This document shows, piece by piece, positions 1 through 6,827 of a stretch of 10,219 nt of DNA. This DNA comes from Pseudomonadota bacterium (GTDB taxonomy: Bacteria; Pseudomonadota; Gammaproteobacteria; Burkholderiales; Burkholderiaceae_D): contig JAEYIG010000027.1 of assembly GCA_023409175.1 (NCBI GenBank), positions 1 through 10,219 on the forward strand, written 5' to 3'. Position 1 is the first letter of the stretch. Every line of letters begins with the position of its first letter. The translations under genes were made by a program, and so were the position numbers. Below the pieces are notes generated by a model. The model did no database searches, was not told the DNA's origin, and worked only from the letters and a program-made list of their open reading frames with translations.

Positions 1-80
1 CGTTCCTCACGCTCCGGATGGGTCGGCGTGATCGCATAGTCAAAAGCCGGGAAAAAAACCAGTCCTGTTTTCTTTTTCAC
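1..80 (-). CDS. Histone deacetylase-family (acetylpolyamine amidohydrolase-like) protein, N-terminal fragment
   Basis: This is a partial gene: only the first 26 codons are present and the rest lies beyond the left edge. It starts with GTG at 80-78, and a GAGGGG ribosome binding site lies 5-6 bases upstream, just past the stop of the hydantoinase gene. The gap between the two genes is 11 bp, so they are almost certainly cotranscribed. The visible protein begins MKKKTGLVFFPAFDYAITPT and continues HPEREE. A hydrophobic strand followed by HPER-x-E close to the N-terminus resembles the start of zinc-dependent deacetylases of the HDAC / acetylpolyamine amidohydrolase family, which remove acyl groups from amines. 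None of the zinc ligands or the catalytic His pair can be seen here, so the assignment rests on this short stretch alone and the substrate is unknown. Confidence 0.55.
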   Translation of the reverse strand, partial: MKKKTGLVFFPAFDYAITPTHPEREE

Positions 81-91
81 GAAAACCCCTC

Positions 92-1753
92 TCAATTCGA
101 ATCATCTTTAATCAGACCCGGTTTGACCTGAAGTCTGACACGCATGTTTTTGCCCGTCGTGGAGTAACCGCGGACCACGTTGAACACCTGGCTGTCGGCC
201 ACTTCGACCTCGATATCCTGATCACGAGCACCGGCCTGCTTGGCTTTTTTGACCAGTTTTTCGGTACCCAGTGCAATCAGGTCGTCCAGTGTAAACCGTC
301 TGGAGATTTCCTGCTGGACACCCTCTTCCGCGATACTCAGGGTCTGGGCTTCGGTATCGGCAACCATATTCAGTTCCACCGTCGTTCTGGCCGTCGCAGC
401 GCCACTGGCGTTGATGACGTCGGAATCGCCCGGAACCTTGACAGGGCAATCCATCATTTCACCGATGCGTTTGGCCATGAAAGGTGCGGGGCCACCGACC
501 ACCACGATTTCCTGAGGCTCGATCTTGCGGCCCTCCAGCAATTCGTGAATCGTGTAAACCGGCTTGCTGTTGATTTCAGCGAGCATGGTCCTGATCTTGT
601 CCACAATCAGCGTACAGGCCAGATCAAGCACGTCTTTCGCCACGGCTTCCGGCGTTTTCTTCAGTTCGGCAGCCAGCTGCTTCATGGCTTCCATCGCCTT
701 GGTCTTGTCGCCGATATCGGCAATACCCAATACGATCAGGGCATCCGTAGTCGTCGGGACGGGACCGTCAAAAGCCATTGCCGCACCCAGACGTTCCGGC
801 CCCAGTTTCAGGACACCGTCTTCAACGCGGACATGGCTGTCACCACCAACCCCGATGGAATGCGTCAGCAAACCGCGAACCGAAGTCTTGTGGTCTTCAA
901 TCGTGATGCCCTGTGGTTCCAGCAAAGGAACACCGTCGGCAAACAAGGCGATATCCGTCGTCGTACCGCCGATATCGACCGAAATGGAATCCATCTCATC
1001 CGAAACGTACGGCAGGACACCCATAATCGTCGCGGCAGGACCGGACAGAATGGTCTGGACAGGCGCGTCAAGAGACTGTTGGAATTCAATCGTACCGCCA
1101 TCGGCCTTCAGGATATACAAAGGCACGTTCACGCCCAGTTTTTCCATATAGGTCTTCAACTGGCCAGCCAGCTTGTGCTGCAGATGCCAGACGGCTTCAT
1201 TCAGGTAAGTCGTCGCAATACGGCGCGGGAAATTCAGCGAACCGGACAGCTGATGGCTTTGGGAGGCATGTTCGGCAACGTCCTTGAAAACGTCGTTCAC
1301 TTCCTGTTCATGAACCGGATTACGGGTCGAGAACTTGCCGACAATCGCGAAACGGTTGATCTTCTCTTTCTTGAATTTCGCTTTCAAATCGGCCAGTTCC
1401 GAACGGTCAGGCGATTCCGCCTCGATGCCCCTGTGGCTCATGTAACCGGCCACGTAATTCGCCTTGTCATACAGCGGCAAATCCTTCGGCGAAACACCGG
1501 GGCCGTTCATGACGATCAGGCCGACAGGCGCGAGCTGGTTCTGGACAACCGCATTCGTCGTCAACGTCGTAGACAGGACAATGCGCTGCAGATTCTTGAT
1601 GTCTTCCGGTTTTGCAACGGCTTCCGTTGCCATCATGACGCAATTGAGGATGTTTTCCTTATCCGTCAGCACTTTCGATTTGCGGATAATCTTGCGGCCA
1701 TTCATTAAAACCGAATCGGTATGTGTACCTCCAACGTCGATTCCAAGGATCAT
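92..1753 (-). CDS. Hydantoinase/oxoprolinase family protein (HyuA-type, ASKHA fold)
   Basis: The 553-residue protein belongs to the HyuA / 5-oxoprolinase / acetone carboxylase beta family, cytoplasmic ATP-dependent enzymes that act on cyclic amides or activate ketones. The N-terminal Hydant_A_N domain (about 1-185) carries the phosphate-binding loop DVGGTHTD at 6-13 and STTLTTNAV at 61-69. The hydantoinase A domain follows, with LKADGG at 215-220, SGPAA at 237-241, the second ATP loop DIGGTTTDIA at 260-269, IGVGGDS at 300-306 and VVVGGPAP at 417-424. All nucleotide-binding motifs look intact. At 553 residues it is shorter than the roughly 680-700 residues of classical HyuA. The ATG start has a GGGAGAGG ribosome binding site close upstream. 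No hyuB partner is visible on either side; instead an HDAC-like gene follows 11 bp downstream. The family is secure, but the substrate (hydantoin, oxoproline or another lactam) cannot be read from the sequence. Confidence 0.88.
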   Translation of the reverse strand: MILGIDVGGTHTDSVLMNGRKIIRKSKVLTDKENILNCVMMATEAVAKPEDIKNLQRIVLSTTLTTNAVVQNQLAPVGLIVMNGPGVSPKDLPLYDKANYVAGYMSHRGIEAESPDRSELADLKAKFKKEKINRFAIVGKFSTRNPVHEQEVNDVFKDVAEHASQSHQLSGSLNFPRRIATTYLNEAVWHLQHKLAGQLKTYMEKLGVNVPLYILKADGGTIEFQQSLDAPVQTILSGPAATIMGVLPYVSDEMDSISVDIGGTTTDIALFADGVPLLEPQGITIEDHKTSVRGLLTHSIGVGGDSHVRVEDGVLKLGPERLGAAMAFDGPVPTTTDALIVLGIADIGDKTKAMEAMKQLAAELKKTPEAVAKDVLDLACTLIVDKIRTMLAEINSKPVYTIHELLEGRKIEPQEIVVVGGPAPFMAKRIGEMMDCPVKVPGDSDVINASGAATARTTVELNMVADTEAQTLSIAEEGVQQEISRRFTLDDLIALGTEKLVKKAKQAGARDQDIEVEVADSQVFNVVRGYSTTGKNMRVRLQVKPGLIKDDSN

Positions 1754-1904
1754 AAGCCTCTCCCTGCGACAGATTTACATGAGGATTTCATAGGTGTGAA
1801 TAGTGCCATATCGTTTTTGAAGAGAAAAAAATCGTATTGGGAAAAATCTTGCAAAATGCACACAGGCAAAAGACTCCGGCGTGCCCTTCAGGCATTACCG
1901 ACCT

Positions 1905-1913
1905 ATTGTATCA
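1905..1913 (-). promoter_or_regulatory. Candidate extended -10 promoter for the hyuA-type gene
   Basis: Read on the minus strand this is TGATACAAT, an extended -10 element (TG-N-TACAAT, five of six matches to TATAAT). The sequence 17 bases upstream (AGAGTA) is not a convincing -35, which an extended -10 promoter can tolerate. Transcription would start near 1898 and give a leader of about 145 nt before the ATG at 1753. It is the best match I found in the gap, but the evidence is weak. Confidence 0.25.
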
Positions 1914-1958
1914 CCAGAGAATGTGAATACTCTTGATCTTGACCGGCTTTCAAAGAAT

Positions 1959-1975
1959 GGGAAATGTGGTTTCCC
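1959..1975. repeat. Inverted repeat GGGAAA-N5-TTTCCC
   Basis: This is a perfect 6-bp inverted repeat with a 5-base centre (TGTGG). It lies about 25 bp upstream of the weak -35 zone of the candidate hyuA promoter. It has no T-run on either side, so it is not a terminator. Its symmetry and place fit an operator for an unidentified regulator, but a repeat this short can occur by chance. Confidence 0.25.
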
Positions 1976-2050
1976 GCCAGGTTTGTTGCCATAAAAAACA
2001 AATGAAACTCATTAAAAACAATAAATTAAAATGTTTTATTGATGTAATTT

Positions 2051-2086
2051 AATAAAAAAGCGGCATACCGTGAAGAAATGCCGCTT
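2051..2086 (-). terminator. Rho-independent terminator of the purN-rsmB unit
   Basis: On the minus strand a perfect 9-bp stem (AAGCGGCAT at 2086-2078 pairing with ATGCCGCTT at 2066-2058) closes an 11-base loop and runs straight into TTTTATT. It starts about 20 bp after the rsmB stop codon. The plus strand has no T-run after the stem, so the signal is directional. Confidence 0.85.
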
Positions 2087-2106
2087 CCAAAAACACGAAC
2101 AGGATA

Positions 2107-3363
2107 TCATTTGACCCGTTCGAACACAGCCGCAAAGAAACCGTCTGTCTGATGGGTATGTGGCATCAGTTTAAGGTAATCCCCCATTTCCAGATCGACC
2201 TTGCCATCAGCCAATACATTATTCATGGGCACCAGGACATAACGGTCGTCCTTCTTCAGGAAATCCTCGACGATTCTGTCATTCTCATCCTGAAGCAAGC
2301 TGCAGGTTGCATAAACAAGCCGACCTCCCACTTTCGGGAGCCGCGCAGCCGATTCCAGAATGGCATGCTGTTTTTCCGTCATTTCGGCAATCGTTTCCGG
2401 AGTCTGGCGCCACTTCAGGTCAGGATTGCGCCGCAAGGTACCGAGACCGCTACATGGGGAATCGACCAGAACCCGGTCAGCCTTCCCCGCCAGCCGCTTG
2501 ATCCGGGCATCCCGTTCGTGCGCGATCTGGATCGGATGGACATTCGACAACCCGCTTTTCGCCAGTCTGGGCTTCATCTTGGCAAGTCGCTTGTCGGATA
2601 CGTCAAAGGCGTAAAGACGGCCGGTATTGCGCATGGCAACACCCAGCGCCAGCGTCTTGCCGCCTGCCCCGGCACAGAAATCCACGACCATTTCACCGCG
2701 TTTCGCGCCGACAATCTGGGCCAGCAACTGGCTGCCCTCGTCCTGCACTTCAACGCCACCTTCCTTGAAAACCGGCATGTTCTGCAAGGCGATCTTCTTC
2801 CTGAGACGGATGCCCGACGAAGCGTAAGGAGTCGGTTCGCATTCGACCGGCACCTCGTTCATGACCTTCATCACGTCGTCACGTTTGACTTTCAGCGTAT
2901 TGACGCGCAAGTCCAACGGTGCAGGCGTATTCAGCACGGCGGCCAGTTTCAGCGTTTCGTCCTCACCGATCTGCTCCGTCAGCCTGTCATAGAGCCATTC
3001 CGGCATATTGGCCTGCATCTTCTGGGGCAGCTGGCTGCGGTCAACCTTGGCAACGTGGTCCAGCCACGCCGTTTCATTCTCGTCAATTCCACCTATTGAA
3101 TCGACGCCATAAATATCGGCCAGACCAAGAAGCACCAGACGACGCATCTGCGGGCCGAAACCGGACTCGGAAAGATTATTGTAAATCAACCGGTTACGAA
3201 GGATAGCGTAAACCGTTTCCGCAATCGCACCCCTTTCGCGCATCCCCAGTTTTGGATGTTCACGAAAATAACGCGAAATCACCACATCTGCCGGGCCGGA
3301 AAACTGAAGCACTTCCCGCAATACCTGTTCGGTATTCGTAATAACCAATGGAGCAAGTCTCAC
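2107..3363 (-). CDS. RsmB/NOP (Sun/Fmu) family SAM-dependent RNA cytosine-5 methyltransferase
   Basis: This 418-residue cytoplasmic enzyme is predicted to transfer methyl from S-adenosylmethionine to C5 of a cytosine in rRNA, the role of the RsmB family. Residues 1 to about 110 are a mainly helical N-terminal region like the NusB-like domain of RsmB. The family's PLDLRVN (149-155) and VQDEGSQLLAQ (206-216) segments precede the Rossmann methyltransferase core. SAM-binding motif I is VDFCAGAGGKT (227-237), motif IV is DSPCSG with Cys304, and motif VI is ATCS with Cys354; the two cysteines are the product-release and nucleophile pair of m5C methyltransferases. The gene starts with GTG, which shares a GTGA overlap with the purN stop codon. 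Its strong AAAGGAGGTG ribosome binding site lies inside the last purN codons, so translation should be coupled. Whether it methylates C967 of 16S rRNA or another site is uncertain, so I give no symbol. Confidence 0.88.
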   Translation of the reverse strand: MRLAPLVITNTEQVLREVLQFSGPADVVISRYFREHPKLGMRERGAIAETVYAILRNRLIYNNLSESGFGPQMRRLVLLGLADIYGVDSIGGIDENETAWLDHVAKVDRSQLPQKMQANMPEWLYDRLTEQIGEDETLKLAAVLNTPAPLDLRVNTLKVKRDDVMKVMNEVPVECEPTPYASSGIRLRKKIALQNMPVFKEGGVEVQDEGSQLLAQIVGAKRGEMVVDFCAGAGGKTLALGVAMRNTGRLYAFDVSDKRLAKMKPRLAKSGLSNVHPIQIAHERDARIKRLAGKADRVLVDSPCSGLGTLRRNPDLKWRQTPETIAEMTEKQHAILESAARLPKVGGRLVYATCSLLQDENDRIVEDFLKKDDRYVLVPMNNVLADGKVDLEMGDYLKLMPHTHQTDGFFAAVFERVK

Positions 3364-4013
3364 AGCCCACCTCCTTTAACAATAAACCCAATTGAATCAA
3401 CCATTTCCCGAGACAAGCTCACACGACCTCCCGAAGTCATGCCAACCTTGCCTTCCACAATCAGGCGTACCACACGCGGATAAATGATGTGCTCCTGTTC
3501 CAATACCCTGTCGGCCAGCCTGTCTTCATCGTCATCCGGGAAAACCGGGACAATCGCCTGCGCGATAATCGGGCCGCCATCCAGTTCCGGTGTCACATAA
3601 TGAACCGTCGCCCCATGCACCCTTACCCCGGCAGCGATCGCCTGCTGATGGGTATGCAAGCCCCTGAAGCTCGGCAACAGGGAAGGATGGATATTGATCA
3701 TCCTACCCGTGTAATGTTCGACAAATCCTGTCGTCAGAATGCGCATGAAACCCGCCAGAATCACGAGATCAGGCTGATATTCATCAATTGTTTTCTGCAA
3801 AACGGCATCATAGGATTCCCGGTCCGGATAATCCTTGTGTGACACGACACGGGTGGGAATACCCGCTTTTTCAGCGAACCCGAGGCCTGCCGCATCGGCA
3901 CGGTTACTGATCACAGCCGACAGCCTGGCGTCCCACTTTTCCTGATTGAATGTCCGGACAATGGCTTCCATATTGCTGCCCCTGCCGGAAATAAGAATGA
4001 CGATATTTTTCAT
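3360..4013 (-). CDS. purN: Phosphoribosylglycinamide formyltransferase, N10-formyl-THF dependent (PurN)
   Basis: PurN carries out step 3 of purine synthesis: it moves a formyl group from 10-formyltetrahydrofolate to glycinamide ribonucleotide (GAR) in the cytoplasm. From the ATG at 4013 the protein has 217 residues, close to the 212 of the Escherichia coli enzyme. The N-terminal ISGRGSN (8-14) is the GAR phosphate-binding loop. INIHPSLLPSFRG (106-118) contains catalytic Asn107 and His109. The signature GATVHYVTPELDGG (134-147) supplies Asp145. These three match N106, H108 and D144 of E. coli PurN. The frame stays open upstream to an ATG at 4109, but that codon lies inside the hutW terminator hairpin and the added 32 residues do not look like the family, so the 4013 start is preferred. 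The ribosome binding site is weak. The gene overlaps the next one by 4 bp. Confidence 0.95.
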   Translation of the reverse strand: MKNIVILISGRGSNMEAIVRTFNQEKWDARLSAVISNRADAAGLGFAEKAGIPTRVVSHKDYPDRESYDAVLQKTIDEYQPDLVILAGFMRILTTGFVEHYTGRMINIHPSLLPSFRGLHTHQQAIAAGVRVHGATVHYVTPELDGGPIIAQAIVPVFPDDDEDRLADRVLEQEHIIYPRVVRLIVEGKVGMTSGGRVSLSREMVDSIGFIVKGGGL

Positions 4014-4018
4014 GACGA

Positions 4019-4024
4019 GATTGT
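4019..4024 (-). promoter_or_regulatory. Possible -10 element immediately upstream of purN
   Basis: On the minus strand TACAAT (five of six matches to TATAAT) ends only 6 bases before the purN ATG. No good -35 is present at the usual spacing. If used, transcription would begin at or next to the start codon, giving a leaderless or nearly leaderless message, in keeping with the poor ribosome binding site. A promoter is needed between the terminator at 4091 and the gene; this is the best candidate there, but it is weak. Confidence 0.25.
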
Positions 4025-4090
4025 ACCCTGTCCGGCAAGCTTTAGGCCACGCCAGCCATGAAATAATCGGCGTCCCTTCCTGATAAGGGA

Positions 4091-4128
4091 CAACAAAAAT
4101 GCCCTCCATAAAAACAGATGGAGGGCAT
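4091..4128 (-). terminator. Rho-independent terminator of the hutX-chuY-hutW operon
   Basis: A perfect 11-bp stem (ATGCCCTCCAT at 4099-4109 and its complement at 4118-4128) closes an 8-base loop. On the minus strand it runs directly into TTTTGTTG. It begins 39 bp after the hutW stop codon. On the plus strand a T5 run follows only after a 5-base CCCCG gap, so termination in that direction would be weaker. Confidence 0.9.
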
Positions 4129-4167
4129 CCCCGTTTTTCCTCTCAGCCAACCGGCCGACAAAAAAAC

Positions 4168-5520
4168 CTATGCCGGAACCGGCGCAGCACTAAACTCGAG
4201 CAGGAGCTTTTTCAACCGTGCAGACCAGTAAAACCCGGCACAGGTAAACGACATGCCGGGGCCATCGACATCCCCGGCCAGCAACCCTGCCTCCTTCCAT
4301 TGGCCAAGCAATAACCGTCCCTGCTCCCGAAGGGATTCAGGCCACCTCGCAATTGCCGGCACTCCAATTGATTCGAACGCCACATCGATTTCATGGGCAA
4401 AACCATCTTTCCCGGCAGCAAGCGGCGCTGCAGCAATCCGCCCCAACGGTTTTTCGCCACGTTCGACCATTTCCGTATACGACTTGATATCCCGTGCCGT
4501 ACCGAGCCCGATTGACCCGAGCCGCCCACCGGCTGCCGAACCGAACGGGATCATGTCTGTCTGTCCACCGGCAAGACGGTTATAAAGAGACCGCTCATTT
4601 GGCGTGCGTCGCCAGTGCCGCGGGGAAAAATGATCGAATCCGGCCTTGACCAGGCCATCATAAGCCGTACCGAACAACCGGGCCGTTTCAGGAAACTCCG
4701 GCATCGGCGGCATCTTTCCCCGTTCAATCGCCTTGTCCAGAGGAGACCCGGGAAATTTCCGGAGCTCATAAAGATCCAGCCCGGCAATACGAGTCTCTTC
4801 ACTGATATAGCGGATGTCGTCGGTCAGGATTTCCTCCGTCTGACCCGGCAATCCGTAAAGCAGGTCGATCACGACCGAAGCCCCGCTGTCGGCAAGACCG
4901 TTCAAAGTCTCACCGGCCTCTTCCCGGGACGCCAGCCTGCCGAGTTTTTTGCGCAAGGCAGTATTGGCTGCCTGCAACCCTATCGAAAAACGGTTCGCTC
5001 CGGCCTTTACCCAGGCCAGTCCCTTCTCAGCCGTAAAACCTGTATTGCGTCCCTCGACCGTCACCTCGGCATCGGGTGAAACATTGAAATGATCGAACAG
5101 TGAACGGATGACATTCGCCATATCGTCCTTTTCAAGATCGCTTGGCGTACCGCCCCCAAAATAAATCACGTCGACTTTCCGCTTGTGAATGACCTCTTTC
5201 AGGACAGCTGCCGTGTCTGCGATTTCTTTCAAAAGGAGAGCCGTGTATTTCGCACTGAAATCCTTTTTCGTCTGGTTGATGTAAAACGGACAGAAAGTGC
5301 AATGGTGATGGCAAAACGGCACATGGACATAAAGCGCCAGCGGCCGGTTTGGCCCCGCCATGAAAGCTTCAGGCGCAAATTCCGCAAACGAACCTCCAGT
5401 CCAGACCGGCGGCTCGCGGCGCATACCTGCCATGTTTGGCATGACCTTCTTTTCCTGTTCGAACGCCATCGTCAGTGGATCATTGCCCACACGTGCATAA
5501 AAACCGGTAATGTCACGCAT
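4168..5520 (-). CDS. hutW: Heme anaerobic degradation radical SAM methyltransferase, ChuW/HutW family
   Basis: ChuW/HutW enzymes open the heme ring without oxygen: a radical-SAM reaction transfers a methyl group, breaks the porphyrin and releases iron, giving the linear tetrapyrrole anaerobilin. Counted from the chosen start the protein has 450 residues, close to ChuW. The 4Fe-4S motif is VPFCHHHCTFCPFY with Cys70, Cys74 and Cys77; FGGGTP (121-126) is the SAM-binding glycine motif; VEGRNTGF (155-162) and SIGLQAAN (179-186) are typical of HemN-like radical SAM proteins. A C-terminal FTCAGFYWS (425-433) matches the HemN/HutW tail. The ATG at 5520 overlaps the preceding stop by 8 bp and has a GGAGGT ribosome binding site 7 bases upstream; an ATG at 5544 in frame would remove that logic, so it is not preferred. 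It is the last gene of the operon and is followed by a strong terminator. Confidence 0.92.
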   Translation of the reverse strand: MRDITGFYARVGNDPLTMAFEQEKKVMPNMAGMRREPPVWTGGSFAEFAPEAFMAGPNRPLALYVHVPFCHHHCTFCPFYINQTKKDFSAKYTALLLKEIADTAAVLKEVIHKRKVDVIYFGGGTPSDLEKDDMANVIRSLFDHFNVSPDAEVTVEGRNTGFTAEKGLAWVKAGANRFSIGLQAANTALRKKLGRLASREEAGETLNGLADSGASVVIDLLYGLPGQTEEILTDDIRYISEETRIAGLDLYELRKFPGSPLDKAIERGKMPPMPEFPETARLFGTAYDGLVKAGFDHFSPRHWRRTPNERSLYNRLAGGQTDMIPFGSAAGGRLGSIGLGTARDIKSYTEMVERGEKPLGRIAAAPLAAGKDGFAHEIDVAFESIGVPAIARWPESLREQGRLLLGQWKEAGLLAGDVDGPGMSFTCAGFYWSARLKKLLLEFSAAPVPA

Positions 5521-6175
5521 TGACGACCTCCATAACCGGGACATCCATCTGGACAGTGACTGCCCGATACAGACAATCCGGATCGTCCAATACTTTCAAA
5601 ACCGCTGCCGCGACGTCTTCACGCGAAACATACCCCTGACGGTGCCTGTCAGGAGCATCGAGCAGACAGAAATTGCCGCTGCCAGGTTCATTATTGAGAC
5701 CCCCGGGACGCACGATCGTCCATGGCAATCCGCTCAACCTCAAATAATCTTCCGCCTCCGTCTTGGCAAGCAATGCTTCACCGAGGAATTTTTTGACGTT
5801 GTCATTCAGGGCGGCATACTGTTCCCCACATCCCATTGACGTCACGAACACGAACCGTTCAACGGGGTCGGAATTTTCAAGTGCCCGCACGACGTTGATA
5901 TTGCCTTCGCCACAGACACGACGCCCCGTGACGTCCTTCCCGCCCATCAGGCTGGTCACACGTCGCGGACTTGCCAGTTCTACCGCCCGCAAACAATCCT
6001 CCACCTCAAAAGCGTCACCCATGATCACTCTCACACCCAGGCTTTCCAGAGCTGACGCATCGCTGCCATTCCTTACCATCGCGGCAACCGTTTCACCCCT
6101 GCTGACGGCTTGCCCGGCAATATGCAAACCGGTGTTGCGGGTAGCTCCGAACAGGAGCAAATCACATCCACTCAT
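5513..6175 (-). CDS. NAD(P)H-binding atypical SDR protein, ChuY-like anaerobilin reductase
   Basis: This 220-residue cytoplasmic protein has the fold of atypical short-chain dehydrogenases related to biliverdin/flavin reductase. The nucleotide-binding loop is FGATRNTG at 9-16, one strand in from the N-terminus. FVFVTSMGCGE (108-118) is the second core strand, and AKTEAEDYLRLSG followed by LPWTIVRPGGL (137-160) is the typical lysine-containing helix and following strand of NAD(P)H-binding family proteins. ChuY of enterobacteria has this fold and length, lies next to chuX and chuW, and reduces the anaerobilin that ChuW makes. The same role is inferred here from its place between hutX and hutW. 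The ATG overlaps the hutX stop as ATGA, with GGGGTG as ribosome binding site; its own stop overlaps hutW by 8 bp. The fold is secure, the substrate is by context. Confidence 0.82.
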   Translation of the reverse strand: MSGCDLLLFGATRNTGLHIAGQAVSRGETVAAMVRNGSDASALESLGVRVIMGDAFEVEDCLRAVELASPRRVTSLMGGKDVTGRRVCGEGNINVVRALENSDPVERFVFVTSMGCGEQYAALNDNVKKFLGEALLAKTEAEDYLRLSGLPWTIVRPGGLNNEPGSGNFCLLDAPDRHRQGYVSREDVAAAVLKVLDDPDCLYRAVTVQMDVPVMEVVNA

Positions 6176-6699
6176 GCACTCACCCCAACGTCAGCCGTCC
6201 TGAAAATGGAACGCATGGCCTCCACCTGCTCCGCAATCAGTTCCCTGTTCTCATTACGCCCGGCAAAAACCTTGAACATCACCTCCCCGGATTCGTTCAT
6301 GAACTGGATACTGACCGTTTGCGACTTCATGAAAGGCCTTTCGACCAGATAGACCGATTTGCAGTTTTTGACCCGCAAATGACCATGCATGGGGGACGAA
6401 TAATCAAAGTTGTAAAAGCCGTGACTCTCCTTGCCGCCCGGAATATTCCCTGAAAACTCGATAATCACGTCTGGCGTATTCATCACAAACGTCATTTTTC
6501 CCAATGAAGGAAGCATTTGGAGAATTTCCAGGAAACGGCTTCCATCCGTCCGTTGCCACATCCCTTCAGGAAGCAGTTCGATCACTTCAGCCATCGAAAG
6601 ACCGCTGTTTTTGGCTAACGATTCAAGCATGACACCCGGATTTTCCTGCAGCTGTGTCCTGAGCGTTTCCTTATCCATTCCCTGCGCCATTTGCGTCAT
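6172..6699 (-). CDS. hutX: Heme utilization cytosolic carrier protein, HutX/ChuX family
   Basis: HutX/ChuX proteins bind heme in the cytoplasm and hand it to the degradation machinery. The 175-residue length fits the family (about 165). The N-terminal helical part includes NPGVMLESLAKNSGLS (20-35) and LLPEGMW (42-48). The beta-sheet core shows GKMTFVMNTPDVIIEFSG (67-84), GGKESHGFYNF (88-98), SPMHGHLR (102-109), YLVERPFM (117-124) and VMFKVFAGRNENREL (140-154), all in family order. His93, His105 and His107 are candidate heme contacts. The first of three closely spaced ATGs (6699, 6690, 6678) is chosen because AAAGGA lies 8 bases upstream of it; the second is also plausible. It is the first gene of the Fur-controlled minus-strand operon and overlaps the next gene as ATGA. 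Confidence 0.93.
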   Translation of the reverse strand: MTQMAQGMDKETLRTQLQENPGVMLESLAKNSGLSMAEVIELLPEGMWQRTDGSRFLEILQMLPSLGKMTFVMNTPDVIIEFSGNIPGGKESHGFYNFDYSSPMHGHLRVKNCKSVYLVERPFMKSQTVSIQFMNESGEVMFKVFAGRNENRELIAEQVEAMRSIFRTADVGVSA

Positions 6700-6770
6700 T
6701 CCTGTTTTCCTTTCTGTTAAAAACCTTCCGGCGAAAAACTCCTTTTACAAAAGAAAGTCCCCGCCAAAAA

Positions 6771-6789
6771 ATAAATGCGTCTCATTTGC
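6771..6789 (-). promoter_or_regulatory. Degenerate second Fur-like site
   Basis: On the minus strand this 19-mer contains AAATGAGA followed two bases later by CATT, the same core as the main box at 6807-6825 but inverted. It matches the 19-bp Fur consensus at about 11 of 19 positions. Its centre is 36 bp from that of the main box and would lie in the early transcribed part of the hutX message. It may be a low-affinity or accessory site, or chance in AT-rich DNA. Confidence 0.3.
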
Positions 6790-6797
6790 ATTAAGCA

Positions 6798-6827
6798 TTG
6801 ACAATTGTAAATGAGAATCATTATCAT
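6798..6827 (+). promoter_or_regulatory. Sigma-70 type promoter of the tonB-exbB-exbD-receptor operon
   Basis: A perfect -35 TTGACA (6798-6803) is followed after 18 bases by TATCAT (6822-6827), five of six matches to the -10 consensus. Transcription would start near 6834, giving a leader of about 66 nt. The Fur box covers the spacer and the first part of the -10, a classic repressing position. Confidence 0.7.

Larger units (their letters stand above)
1754..2106. other. Intergenic region upstream of the hyuA-type gene
   Basis: This 353-bp stretch has no supportable gene. It holds the minus-strand terminator of the purN-rsmB unit (2051-2086), a markedly AT-rich block (about 1990-2058), a perfect inverted repeat (1959-1975) and a weak minus-strand extended -10 element (1905-1913). 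A short plus-strand reading frame at 1721-1936 has no recognisable protein content and overlaps the start of the opposite gene, so it is not called. Confidence 0.6.

Noticed and set aside
545..1708. Long open frame (387 codons) on the plus strand opposite the hyuA-type gene
   Set aside because: The product is Arg/Gln/His-rich with no domain, the typical look of an antisense shadow; the minus strand carries the intact HyuA motifs.
1721..1936. Short plus-strand open frame (71 codons) in the 1754-2106 gap
   Set aside because: No ribosome binding site of note, no recognisable protein, and its start lies inside the opposite hyuA-type gene.
2152..3099. Plus-strand open frame (315 codons) opposite the RsmB-type gene
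   Set aside because: No recognisable protein features and fully covered by a well-supported methyltransferase gene.
4014..4109. Upstream extension of purN to an ATG at 4109
   Set aside because: That ATG lies in the stem of the hutW terminator and the 32 added residues do not resemble PurN, whose normal N-terminus starts at 4013.
5521..5544. Upstream start of hutW at 5544
   Set aside because: The ATG at 5520 has a well-placed GGAGGT 7 bases upstream and a compact overlap with the preceding stop; the earlier ATG would increase the overlap and lacks a comparable site.
6766..6792. Small hairpin (AATGC/GCATT) followed by a T-run in the hutX leader on the minus strand
   Set aside because: The stem has only two GC pairs and would begin about 5 nt after the predicted transcript start, too close for a credible terminator; the same bases are better explained as part of a Fur-like site.
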